This document shows, one piece after another, positions 9,287 to 17,318 of a stretch of DNA of 64,000 bases. The DNA is from Pseudomonadota bacterium (GTDB taxonomy: Bacteria > Pseudomonadota > Alphaproteobacteria > Acetobacterales > Acetobacteraceae), in NCBI GenBank assembly GCA_021847995.1, contig JAJZNE010000106.1, positions 18,270 to 82,269 of the forward strand, given 5' to 3'. The notes under the pieces are model-generated. The model did not search any database. It was given only the letters and a program-made list of their open reading frames with translations, and was not told the origin of the DNA. A program made the translations under genes and the position numbers. How positions within the stretch are numbered: position 1 is the first letter of the stretch; every line of letters begins with the position of its first letter.

Positions 9287-9670
9287 CTAGCGGCCGATCG
9301 CGGTACGGAACATGCCGAGCCAGGTGCGGGTGAGTTCCGTCGTCACCGCATGCGCCATGTCGCTATCCGCGACCTTCATCATTTCATGGTCCAGCGCGAC
9401 GCCGTTGCCGTCCGGCGCGCGCTCCGCCGTTGCCGCGGCGGCCTCGTCCGTCGCGGCATTGACGGTGCCCGGCAGATGCGCCGGATCAGTCGCCGCCAGC
9501 GCCACCGGCGGTGCCGCCAGCAGCGCCTGGAACGGCTTGAGGTCGCGCGCACGCCAGCCCGGCGTATCGGCATTGGCGAGATTCTGCGCGAGCACCTGCT
9601 GGCGCTGGTCGATCCAGGCGAAGCGCCGGTCGGCGAGCGCGAACAGGGGAACCTGGGCGAAATCGAACAT
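9287..9670 (-). CDS. flgB: Flagellar basal-body rod protein FlgB
   Basis: FlgB is a proximal rod subunit. The 127-residue product starts MFDFAQVPLFALADRRFAWI and carries the rod motif VLAQNLANADTPGWRARDLK. Its C-terminus (NGVALDHEMMKVADSDMAHA) is typical. The start at 9670 gives the usual family length; the upstream in-frame stretch is not conserved rod sequence. It is the first gene of the seven-gene minus-strand flagellar operon, with a CtrA-like box about 58 bases upstream. Confidence 0.93.
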   Translation of the reverse strand: MFDFAQVPLFALADRRFAWIDQRQQVLAQNLANADTPGWRARDLKPFQALLAAPPVALAATDPAHLPGTVNAATDEAAAATAERAPDGNGVALDHEMMKVADSDMAHAVTTELTRTWLGMFRTAIGR

Positions 9671-9727
9671 GGCCGCATCCTGCGCGGGGAAGCTGAATCG
9701 CGGATGAATCGGCCGGCGGGCGGGCGG

Positions 9728-9742
9728 GCAATGTTTTGTTAA
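9728..9742 (-). promoter_or_regulatory. CtrA-like box between divergent flagellar units
   Basis: On the minus strand the sequence is TTAA-N7-TTGC, close to the CtrA consensus TTAA-N7-TTAA. It lies in the 99-base gap between flgB and the small gene before fliP, in an otherwise GC-rich region, so the AT-rich box stands out. Control of class II flagellar genes by CtrA is established in alphaproteobacteria, and a CckA-like kinase ends this same operon. Confidence 0.5.
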
Positions 9743-9769
9743 GCCGCGCCTGCGCCAACTCGGCCGGTG

Positions 9770-10027
9770 ATGCTCGCTTCCGACACGCCGGCCGTGCGTC
9801 TGCTCGAACACCTGGCTGGCGTGGTGCGGCTCGCCCGCGTGCTAGCGTCGGCGCACCGGCCGCTCGATCTCGCCGGCCTCGATGATCTGGCGGGCCGGCT
9901 CTGTGCCGCGGCACTCGATCTGCCGCCGGAGCAGGGACGGGCGCTGTGCCCGGACCTCGTCGCCCTGCTCGGCGAACTCGATGCGCTGGCGGCGGCCTGC
10001 GGCGGACCGGAAAGGGCAGGGGCGTGA
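9770..10027 (+). CDS. Unknown small protein coupled to fliP
   Basis: This protein of about 85 residues begins MLASDTPAVRLLEHLAGVVR and looks all-helical, Leu/Ala-rich and soluble, with no membrane segment or signal peptide. Its TGA overlaps the GTG start of fliP (GTGA), so the two are translationally coupled. It sits in the position where fliO is often found, but FliO is a membrane protein and this is not. I do not recognise a family. It could be a gate-assembly factor or an export chaperone; that is inference from position only. GTG at 9767 is an alternative start. Confidence 0.65.
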   Translation: MLASDTPAVRLLEHLAGVVRLARVLASAHRPLDLAGLDDLAGRLCAAALDLPPEQGRALCPDLVALLGELDALAAACGGPERAGA

Positions 10028-10749
10028 TCCGCCTGATCGGGCTGCTGCTGCTGCTGCCGGGACGTGCGGCGGCGCAGTCGCTTGCCATCGATCTCGGCGC
10101 CGCCGGGCCGGGCGCCACCTCGCGGCTGGTGCAGCTCACCGCGCTCATCACCGTGCTTGCCCTGGCGCCGAGCCTGCTGGTGATGGCAACCGCGTTCACC
10201 CGCATCGTCATCGTTCTGTCGCTGCTGCGCAGCGCGCTCGGCGCGGCATCGACACCGCCCAACACGGTGCTGATCGGGCTGGCCCTGTTCCTGACCTATT
10301 TCGTCATGCAGCCGGTGCTGGACGAAGCGTGGCGCACCGGCATCCTGCCGATGACGGAAGGGCGCGTCGGCGATCTGGAGGGCTTGCGTCTGGCGGCGGA
10401 GCCGTTCCGCAAGTTCATGACGGCGAGCGCAAGGGCGGACGACGTGCGGCTGTTCCTCGGGCTTGCGCATCTGCCCGATCCGCCGCCCGGTCAGGCGCTG
10501 CCGTGGCGCGCATTGCTGCCGGCGTTCCTGGTCGGCGAACTGCGGCGCGGCTTCACCATGGGGTTCCTGCTCTATCTGCCGTTCCTGGTGATCGACATGG
10601 TGGCGGCGAGTGTGCTGATGGGTCTCGGCATGATGATGCTGCCGCCCAATGTCGTATCGCTGCCGTTCAAGCTGATTTTTTTCGTCCTCGTCGATGGCTG
10701 GCGGCTGGTCGGCGGCAGTCTGGTGGAAAGCTTCGCGCAGCCGCCGTAG
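10024..10749 (+). CDS. fliP: Flagellar biosynthesis protein FliP
   Basis: FliP is the main subunit of the FliPQR core of the flagellar export gate. The 241-residue product has a cleavable-type N-terminal hydrophobic signal (residues about 2-18), as FliP proteins do. Conserved stretches are AFTRIVIVLSLLRSALG near 58, FLTYFVMQPVLDEAW near 90 and LPFLVIDMVAASVLMGLGMM near 185. The start is GTG overlapping the upstream small gene. fliP is transcribed away from the flgB operon, and its stop is seven bases from the end of the convergent ABC transporter gene. Confidence 0.95.
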   Translation: MIRLIGLLLLLPGRAAAQSLAIDLGAAGPGATSRLVQLTALITVLALAPSLLVMATAFTRIVIVLSLLRSALGAASTPPNTVLIGLALFLTYFVMQPVLDEAWRTGILPMTEGRVGDLEGLRLAAEPFRKFMTASARADDVRLFLGLAHLPDPPPGQALPWRALLPAFLVGELRRGFTMGFLLYLPFLVIDMVAASVLMGLGMMMLPPNVVSLPFKLIFFVLVDGWRLVGGSLVESFAQPP

Positions 10750-10755
10750 CCGCCG

Positions 10756-12591
10756 TCAGGCCGCCGCCGTCGCCGGCTCCTGCTCCGCCTGCATCGCCCA
10801 CATGCGGGCATAGATGCCGCCCTGCGCCACCAGCTCGGCGTGCTGCCCGCGCTCGGCGACGTGGCCTTCCACCAGCACCAGGATCTCATCGGCCTCGATC
10901 ACGGTGGACAGGCGGTGCGCGATGGTCAGCGTGGTGCGGTCGCGGGCGACCGTGCGCAGCGCCGTCTGAATCTCCTGCTCGGTGCGGGTATCCAGCGCAC
11001 TGGTCGCTTCGTCCAGGATCAGCAGAGGCGGATCCTTGAGCAGCGTGCGCGCGATCGCCACGCGCTGCTTCTCCCCGCCGGAAAGCTTGAGGCCGCGTTC
11101 GCCGACACGGGTGTCGTAGCCGTCGGGCAGGCGCAGCACGAAGTCATGCACCTGCGCGAGCTTCGCCGCCCGCACGATCTCCGCGCCGGTCGCGTCCGGC
11201 CTGCCGTAGCCGATATTGTAGCGGATCGTGTCGTTGAACAGCACGGTGTCCTGCGGCACTACGCCGATCGCGGCGCGCAGGCTGTCCTGCGTGATGTCGC
11301 GCAGATCTCTGCCGTCCAGCAGGATGCGTCCGCCGGTCACGTCATAGAAGCGGAACAGCAGACGGCTGATCGTCGATTTTCCCGCCCCCGTCGGCCCGAC
11401 GATCGCCACCGATCCACCCGCCGGCACGCGGAAGCTGAGTCCGGTCAGAATCGGACGGTCGGGGCGATAGCCGAACCGCACATCCTCGAATACCAGTTCG
11501 CTGGCGCGGTCCGCCCCGCTGCGGCGGGGCAGGGGGCGGGCGCCGGGCCGGTCCTTCACCTCCTGCTCGGTCGCCAGCAGGCGGAACATCTGCTCCATAT
11601 CGACCAGCCCCTGCTTGATCTCCCGATAGACGAAGCCGAGGAAATTGAGCGGCTGCTGGAGCTGCATCAGATAGGTGTTGGCGAGCACGAAGCGGCCGAC
11701 CGAGAACCGCCCCGCCGCAACCTCATCGGCCGCCATCAGCATCACCAATGCCAGCCCGGCGGCGATGATGACGGCCTGGCCCAGGTTCAGCATGTTCAGC
11801 GTAACCTGGTTGCGCACCGCAGCCCGCTCGTAGCGTGCCAGGGCGGCATCGAAGCGCCGCACCTCGTGCGCCTCGTTGCCGAAATACTTGACCGTCTCGA
11901 AGTTCAGCAGGCTGTCGAGCGCCTTGGTCTGCGCATCGTTCTCCACCTCGTTCATCGAGCGGCGGATGCGCACGCGGACATTGGTGAAGCCGAGCGTGAA
12001 GCCGACATAGATGCCGATCGCGCCCAGGGTGAGTGCGGCATAGCGCCAGTCGAACAGGTGCCAGAACATCGCCGCCACCAGCACCACTTCCAGCAGCGTC
12101 GGGATGGTGTTGAACACGGCGAGCCGCAGCACGTTCTCGATGCCCTTGGTGCCGCGGTCGATGTTGCGCGACAGGCCGCCGGTCTGCCGGTCGAGATGGA
12201 AGCGCAGCGACAGCCGGTGCAGATGCTCGAAGGTGGCGCGCGCGATGCGGCGCACGGCGCGCTGCTGCACGGCGGCGAACACCGCATCGCGCAGCTCGCC
12301 GAAGCCGGCGGCGGCGACGCGCAGCAGCCCATAGCCCACGATCAGCGCCAGCGGCACCGCCAGCACCCCGTGCTCCCCCTTCGGCGCCAGCACATCGACG
12401 ACGCGGGCATAGAGCACCGGCACCAGCACCGTCGCCGTCTTGGCGGCGAGCAGGAACAGGAGGGCGGCCAGCACGCGCACCCGCGCGCCGCGATCGCCGC
12501 GGGGCCAGAGATAGGGCAGCAGCGTGCGCACGGTGCGCCACGCCGGGCGAGGCGGCGGGACCGCGGGCGCGGCGGATGACGACGGGTTCAT
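10756..12591 (-). CDS. ABC exporter of the Atm1/HMT1 type (fused permease-ATPase)
   Basis: The 611-residue protein has six membrane helices (about residues 35-330) followed by an ATP-binding domain. That domain has Walker A GPTGAGKS near 415, signature LSGGEKQRVAIARTLL and Walker B LLILDEATSALD. The stretch LLNFETVKYFGNEAHEVRRF is diagnostic for the Atm1/ABCB7 group, which exports glutathione-linked persulfide or metal compounds from the cytoplasm. The start at MNPSSSAAPAV (12591) is chosen over an upstream ATG because the longer leader is unlike the family. It is transcribed divergently from the Nudix gene, 95 bases away. Confidence 0.9.
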   Translation of the reverse strand: MNPSSSAAPAVPPPRPAWRTVRTLLPYLWPRGDRGARVRVLAALLFLLAAKTATVLVPVLYARVVDVLAPKGEHGVLAVPLALIVGYGLLRVAAAGFGELRDAVFAAVQQRAVRRIARATFEHLHRLSLRFHLDRQTGGLSRNIDRGTKGIENVLRLAVFNTIPTLLEVVLVAAMFWHLFDWRYAALTLGAIGIYVGFTLGFTNVRVRIRRSMNEVENDAQTKALDSLLNFETVKYFGNEAHEVRRFDAALARYERAAVRNQVTLNMLNLGQAVIIAAGLALVMLMAADEVAAGRFSVGRFVLANTYLMQLQQPLNFLGFVYREIKQGLVDMEQMFRLLATEQEVKDRPGARPLPRRSGADRASELVFEDVRFGYRPDRPILTGLSFRVPAGGSVAIVGPTGAGKSTISRLLFRFYDVTGGRILLDGRDLRDITQDSLRAAIGVVPQDTVLFNDTIRYNIGYGRPDATGAEIVRAAKLAQVHDFVLRLPDGYDTRVGERGLKLSGGEKQRVAIARTLLKDPPLLILDEATSALDTRTEQEIQTALRTVARDRTTLTIAHRLSTVIEADEILVLVEGHVAERGQHAELVAQGGIYARMWAMQAEQEPATAAA

Positions 12592-12686
12592 ACCGCCCAT
12601 GTGGCGCGCGGCGGCAGCGTTGCCAACGGTGGCGAAGCGGGTCCGCCGTGCTTGTGGCGCGCCGCCGCCGGCCCACATCGGCAGCA

Positions 12687-13535
12687 ATGGACAAGCTGCT
12701 GCGCCACATCGCCGCCTGCAACACCGCCCGCCTGCCCGGCGCGCGGCTGAGGCTCTGCATCGGTCACGAGACCGTCGGCTACGTCGCCGCCGACCTTGTG
12801 CCTGCCCTGCTCGTCTTCCCGGCGATGCGCGCTGAAGGCGACGCGATCCGGTTGACGCAGCCGGCGGCCCTGCCCGGCATCATCCGGGCGCTCGCCGAAG
12901 CCGGGCATATCCGCTGGCGCAACGAGGCATTCGATGTCCGCGCCGACCCAGATGGCCCGGCGCTCGCCGAGGTGGATCGCGGCGCACTGCCGGCGTTCGG
13001 CATCATGTCGCTTGGCGTCCATGTCAACGGGCTGGTACGCCAGGGCGACGATCTAGGCATCTGGGTCGCGGTGCGCTCGGCGAGCAAGCATCTCGACCCC
13101 GGCAAGCTCGACCATCTGGTCGCCGGTGGCGTCCCGGCTGGCCTCACGCCCGCCGAAACCCTGATCAAGGAAGCCGCCGAAGAAGCCGACATCCCCGCCG
13201 CCATCGCCGCGCGCGCGCAGCCGGTGGCGCGCATCGCCTACGCCGCCGACCGGCCGGAAGGGCTGCGGCGGGATTTGCTGATCTGCTACGACCTTTTTCT
13301 GCCCGCCGGCCTGATGCCGCGCCCGGCCGATGGAGAAGTGGCGCGGTTCGAGCTGTGGCCGGCGTCGCGGGTGCTGGCCGCGATGTGCGACGGCGACGCG
13401 TTCAAGTTCAACGTCACCCTGGTCCTGATCGACCTGTTCCTGCGTCAGGGAAGGATCGCCGGGGCGGACGCCGCGCGGCTGCGGGCGGCGCTGGCGCACC
13501 CGGCCGCCGGCGCCCCCGGCCATCCGCTCGGCTGA
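12687..13535 (+). CDS. Nudix hydrolase with N-terminal DUF4743 domain
   Basis: The 282-residue protein has an N-terminal DUF4743-like region (residues about 1-115) and a C-terminal Nudix fold. The Nudix box is slightly altered: GGVPAGLTPAETLIKEAAEE near 150 has Lys in place of the usual Arg. This architecture is shared with proteins related to thiamine-pyrophosphate metabolism in fungi and plants, which remove phosphate from damaged thiamine diphosphates. The substrate here is not proven. The start MDKLLRHIAACNTARLPGAR at 12687 fits the family. Confidence 0.83.
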   Translation: MDKLLRHIAACNTARLPGARLRLCIGHETVGYVAADLVPALLVFPAMRAEGDAIRLTQPAALPGIIRALAEAGHIRWRNEAFDVRADPDGPALAEVDRGALPAFGIMSLGVHVNGLVRQGDDLGIWVAVRSASKHLDPGKLDHLVAGGVPAGLTPAETLIKEAAEEADIPAAIAARAQPVARIAYAADRPEGLRRDLLICYDLFLPAGLMPRPADGEVARFELWPASRVLAAMCDGDAFKFNVTLVLIDLFLRQGRIAGADAARLRAALAHPAAGAPGHPLG

Positions 13536-13557
13536 TGCCCCGCCTGCCGGCGACGCC

Positions 13558-14031
13558 TTAGCTGCCCGGCGGCGCCGCGGCGATCGGGATGTCGCGCCCC
13601 TCCGCCCCGCCGGGCTGATCGCCCATGCCGGCCGGCGGCGCCTCCGTCTCCTCCGCGTCGGCCTCGCCGTTGCCGTCGGCGGCCATGCCCTCCTGCATCG
13701 TCGGACGACGCTGGCCGTTCTGCTGGCTCTGCTGTTGCTGCTGCGCCTGCGCCATGGCGTTCAGGATGCGGAAATAGTGCTCCGCATGCTGAAAATAGCT
13801 CTCCGCCATCACGCGGTCGCCGCCGCTGGTCGCGTCGCGTCCGAGTTGCAGGTACTTCTCGAACAATTGCTGCGCCGTGCCGCGGATGCGCAGATCCGGG
13901 CCGTTGCTGTCGAAGACATGGTTGCGGTTGAGCGGGATGCCGCCGCCGTGATGGCGGATGCCGCCGCCGCCGCCGCCGCCACCACCCCCGCCGCTGCGGT
14001 GATTCCGTCCGCGCATACGTTTCATGTTCAT
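13558..14031 (-). CDS. DUF4167 domain protein with polyglycine run
   Basis: This protein of about 157 residues starts MNMKRMRGRNHRSG, followed by a run of eleven glycines. The conserved DUF4167 core is at about residues 40-95 (VFDSNGPDLRIRGTAQQLFE, then a segment ending YFRILNAM). The tail is Gln-rich and acidic. The family is small, basic at the N-terminus, and specific to alphaproteobacteria; it usually follows prmC, as here. Its function is unknown, and RNA binding has been guessed from the Arg/Gly N-terminus. The glycine run is coded by a GCC/GGC repeat at about 13962-13995 that could vary by slippage. Confidence 0.85.
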   Translation of the reverse strand: MNMKRMRGRNHRSGGGGGGGGGGGIRHHGGGIPLNRNHVFDSNGPDLRIRGTAQQLFEKYLQLGRDATSGGDRVMAESYFQHAEHYFRILNAMAQAQQQQQSQQNGQRRPTMQEGMAADGNGEADAEETEAPPAGMGDQPGGAEGRDIPIAAAPPGS

Positions 14032-14339
14032 GCGTGTGCCAATACGCCTTCCTGCCTTAATGGCCCGCCGCCTGCCGGCGCCGGGACGCGCCGTTATGAC
14101 GCAGGGTTCCGGACCGGGACCGAGGAGCGGACCATCGCCGCACCCTCAACCCACGAATGTTTCGTTCCGTTGGCTTCCGCGCGCGCCCCCGCCATTCATC
14201 CGCCGGCACGCCCGGGCATCCTGCCCGCCGGCCGGCGACACGATCTGAAGGAGGCGCCAGGGTCGTCCCCGGTTGCCGGGCGGACCCTGCCGCGCGGGCG
14301 AAAGCTAGCCTTCCTTGTCCGGCCCGCCAAACGGTTTTT
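14032..14339. other. Intergenic region between prmC and DUF4167 gene
   Basis: These 308 bases separate the prmC stop from the DUF4167 start, both on the minus strand. The region is GC-rich with scattered short inverted GC repeats. I see no convincing promoter, terminator with T-run or small gene. The spacing suggests the DUF4167 gene has its own promoter here. Confidence 0.4.
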
Positions 14340-15146
14340 TCACCGCACTGCCGCCCGCAGTACCAGTGCCCGCGCAACTCCGCCCAGATCGCACCGCAGG
14401 GCGACCGGCGCCAGCCCCGCCGCACGCGAAAGTGTCACCACGCTTTCCGCCTGTCCGGCGCCCAGCTCCAGCACCGCAACCCCGCCGGGTGCGAGCAGCC
14501 GCGGCAGGTCGGGCAGGATAGCGCGATAGGCCGCCAGCCCGTCGGCCCCGCCATCGAGCGCCGAGCGCGGCTCATGCCCCGCCACCTCCGGCATCAGGAA
14601 TGCGATTTCCGCCGACGGGATATAGGGCGGATTGGCAAGGATCAGATCGAACTGCCCCGCCAGCGACGCAGCCCAGCTACCCACGACGAACATTGCCCGC
14701 GCGCCGAAACCGCAGGCGGCGGCATTCGCCGCTGCCAGTGCTGCGGCCGCCGCGATCCGGTCGCTGCCGAGTCCCGTGGCCTGCGGAAACTCCGCCAGGG
14801 CCGCCAGCAGCAGCGCGCCGGTGCCGGTGCCGAGATCGAGGACGCGGTGAACCGCCGCCCGCGCCGCCCGCGCCGCCAGCGCCGCCTCGATCACCGTTTC
14901 GCTGTCGGGGCGCGGGATCAGGGTGGCCGGCGAGACGGCGAGATCGAGGGTCCAGAACCCCTGCCGGCCGCGCAGATGCGCCATCGGCTCGCGCGCCGCC
15001 CGGCGGGCGAGAAGGGCTGCGAAGCGGGCTGGGTCCGCATCGTCCCCGCCGGCCAGCCGCCACAGCAGCCGCGCCTCCCGCGCCGGCTGCTCGATGCCGG
15101 CGGCGGCAAGCCTCGCCACGGCGGCGCGGAGCGCCTCCCCCATCAT
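14340..15146 (-). CDS. prmC: Release-factor glutamine methyltransferase PrmC
   Basis: PrmC (HemK) methylates the glutamine of the GGQ motif in peptide-chain release factors, using S-adenosylmethionine. The 268-residue protein has VLDLGTGTGALLLA (SAM binding) near 120 and the catalytic NPPYIPSAEI near 190. The start at 15146 (MMGEALRAAVARLAAAGIEQ) overlaps the stop of the upstream MFS gene as ATGA, so the two are coupled. The usual partner prfA is not next to it in this window; an MFS gene takes that place. Confidence 0.94.
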   Translation of the reverse strand: MMGEALRAAVARLAAAGIEQPAREARLLWRLAGGDDADPARFAALLARRAAREPMAHLRGRQGFWTLDLAVSPATLIPRPDSETVIEAALAARAARAAVHRVLDLGTGTGALLLAALAEFPQATGLGSDRIAAAAALAAANAAACGFGARAMFVVGSWAASLAGQFDLILANPPYIPSAEIAFLMPEVAGHEPRSALDGGADGLAAYRAILPDLPRLLAPGGVAVLELGAGQAESVVTLSRAAGLAPVALRCDLGGVARALVLRAAVR

Positions 15147-16552
15147 TGCGCGGCCGCGCGACGTGTGGCATCCGGCAGGCGCCGGATCGCCAGTGCCGCC
15201 AGCAGCGGCGCCACCATGAAGCCGCCGAACAGCCACGACGCGGCCGACTCGGCGCCGGCCGCACCGCCGGGGACGGACAGGCCGGCCAGTCCCGTCACCA
15301 TGCCGCCCAGGGCCGCGCCGGCGGCGTTGCCGACCATCACCACCATGGTGATGGAGGCGCCGGCCAGATCACGGTCGGCCTCGGACGCGAAGCCGAACAC
15401 GCGCGCCCCGAGATGCGGCCAGGTCATGCCGATGCCGCCGCCGACCGCCAGCAGGGCGGGCGCGATCACCACGAGATCGGCCAGCGACGCGCCCGGATGC
15501 GGCATGCGGAGCGCCAGGGCGGCAAGCCCGGCGGCCAGCACCGCCGGCCCGGCAATAAGGGCGGCGCGTGCCGCGGCCGACGTGACACTGGCGGCTCCCA
15601 CCGCCGCCAGCGTCCAGCCCATTGACATCAATGCCGAGACATAGCCGGCATGCAGCGGGCGAAGGCCATGCAGCGTCTGGAGGAAATAGGGCACGAAGAT
15701 TTCCGGTGTGGTGCCGGCGAGCAGCAGGATCATGGCGGCATAGGTCGCCGCCAGCGGCGCGCCCGGGCGCGTCGCACCGTCCGGGAACAGCCGCGCCCCG
15801 CCGCGTGCCTCGCGCCGCGCGAACCAGGCAAAGCCGCCCAGCGCCGCCGCCAGACAGGCGCCGGTGACCGCAACCTCGGCCGACATGCTGCCGGCCGAGA
15901 CCGCCAGCACGCTGCCGCCGAGCAGCAGCAGGTTGCCGACCGGCAGGGCGGTGCGCGGCGCCGACGGGGTGGGGAGGCGGCGCGGCAGGGCGGTTTCCAC
16001 CAGCGCCAGCAGCAGCGGCGCGACCGCCGCAACGCCCCAGAACGCCGCACGCCATGCCCCGAACTCGGCAAACACGCCGCCCGTCGCCGGTCCGAGCAGG
16101 GTTGCCGCACCCCATGCGATGGAGGCGACGCTGAGCGCGCGCGGCCACAGCGCCGGCGGGAACAGCGTGCGGACCATGGTGAAGCCGAGGGCGGAGAGCG
16201 TGCCGGCGCCGAGACCCTGCACCGCCCGCCCGGCCAGCAGCGCCGGCATCGACGGCGCCAGCGCACAGGCCGCGGACCCGAGCACGAAGGCGGTGAGCGC
16301 CACACGATAGGCGCCGCGCCCGCCGGCGGCACGCAGCAGCCGCGCGCACAACCCGCCGCCGAGCAGGGAGGCGACGATATAAAGCACCGTGCTCCAGGCG
16401 AACCAGCGCAGGCCGCCGATGTCGCGCACCACCGAGGGCAGGATGGTGGCGACGATGAAGGTGTTCAGCGCGTGCAGCACCAGGCTGCCGCCGACCACCG
16501 CACTGCGGGCCGCGTTGCCGCCGCGCAGCAGTTCCGCCCAGCCTGGCTGCAT
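15143..16552 (-). CDS. MFS transporter (drug/proton antiporter-like, 14-helix style)
   Basis: The 469-residue membrane protein has the N-terminal features of the DHA2-like major facilitator group: LNTFIVATILPSVVRDIGGL in the first helix region, then RAVQGLGAGTLSALGFTMVR. These proteins usually export small molecules with proton exchange. The start MQPGWAELLRGG at 16552 follows GGGGAG. The gene lies 65 bases after a DMSP-lyase-like cupin gene on the same strand and overlaps prmC by four bases. The substrate is unknown; a link to the cupin enzyme is only positional. Confidence 0.85.
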   Translation of the reverse strand: MQPGWAELLRGGNAARSAVVGGSLVLHALNTFIVATILPSVVRDIGGLRWFAWSTVLYIVASLLGGGLCARLLRAAGGRGAYRVALTAFVLGSAACALAPSMPALLAGRAVQGLGAGTLSALGFTMVRTLFPPALWPRALSVASIAWGAATLLGPATGGVFAEFGAWRAAFWGVAAVAPLLLALVETALPRRLPTPSAPRTALPVGNLLLLGGSVLAVSAGSMSAEVAVTGACLAAALGGFAWFARREARGGARLFPDGATRPGAPLAATYAAMILLLAGTTPEIFVPYFLQTLHGLRPLHAGYVSALMSMGWTLAAVGAASVTSAAARAALIAGPAVLAAGLAALALRMPHPGASLADLVVIAPALLAVGGGIGMTWPHLGARVFGFASEADRDLAGASITMVVMVGNAAGAALGGMVTGLAGLSVPGGAAGAESAASWLFGGFMVAPLLAALAIRRLPDATRRAAAQ

Positions 16553-16617
16553 GAAGCTCCCCGGAATGAAGGCCCCCGTTCTTGCCACAGAGGCCGCGAA
16601 AGGGAAGGCCGCGGCTT

Positions 16618-17196
16618 TCACCCGAACCGCGAGCGCGCCGCGAGCTCGCCGCCGCACCAGAGATAGAGCGCCAGCAGCGGTGACCCGGCGGTGCGCATGC
16701 CGTGGCGCTGCCAGGGCGCGTGATGGATCGGGCTGCCCGCCGGCCGGTCGCGCCACGGTTCCGCCCCGCGTTGCCACGACGCCGGAGCGAACGGCAGATA
16801 GATCTCCTCGGCGGCATGGCGGTGCGGCGGATAGGTGGTGTGCGGCCCGAGCAACAGGAAGCCGACGGCGAGCTGCGTCGCCGGCACCGGGCCGCGAAGC
16901 CCGATCAGCTCGGTCCAGCCGTAACGGTCGAGGAACCCCGGCGGTGCCTCGGTCGCGCCGTAGGTCTGGCGCCATGCCAGCGCCGGCGCGAGGGCCAGCA
17001 GCCGTGCCAGCACCGGGGCAGCGGCCGGCGGCCCCTCGGCGCAGGCCGGCGCCAGCGAGCGCAGCACCGGCAGGGAGGACGGCTCGACCGGGCGGACGGG
17101 CAGGGCCGGCTCCGGCCAGCGCGCGAGGAACCGATCCACGGTCGCATCGCCGAGATCGCGCAGCAGGTTCGCGACCGCCGCCGCAAGATGCTCCAT
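16618..17196 (-). CDS. Cupin of the dimethylsulfoniopropionate (DMSP) lyase family
   Basis: The 192-residue protein has a C-terminal cupin. The motif YPPHRHAAEEIYLPFA near residue 120 supplies two His, the Glu and the Tyr. IHHAPWQRHGMRT near 160 supplies the later His, and LLALYLWCGGEL follows. This pattern matches the DddL/DddQ/DddK-type DMSP lyases, which cleave DMSP to dimethyl sulfide and acrylate with a bound metal. The start MEHLAAAVANLL at 17196 follows GGGAGGA; upstream alternatives lack a ribosome site. Family members outside marine bacteria are not proven lyases, so the substrate is uncertain. Confidence 0.78.
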   Translation of the reverse strand: MEHLAAAVANLLRDLGDATVDRFLARWPEPALPVRPVEPSSLPVLRSLAPACAEGPPAAAPVLARLLALAPALAWRQTYGATEAPPGFLDRYGWTELIGLRGPVPATQLAVGFLLLGPHTTYPPHRHAAEEIYLPFAPASWQRGAEPWRDRPAGSPIHHAPWQRHGMRTAGSPLLALYLWCGGELAARSRFG

Positions 17197-17318
17197 CCGC
17201 CATCCTCCCGCCCGCGCCATGATCGCGCTGCAACGCTGCCGATGATTGTGCCATGCGCAGCACACGTTGCGCGGCGGCGTGATTGATCGGCGGCACAAAC
17301 CGCCCCATTGATGCCGCG

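Noticed and set aside
15143..17308. Reading the MFS transporter as a 721-residue fusion with an upstream domain.
   Set aside because: The extra N-terminal part is the cupin gene read in the wrong frame. The MFS start at 16552 has a ribosome site and family-like sequence.
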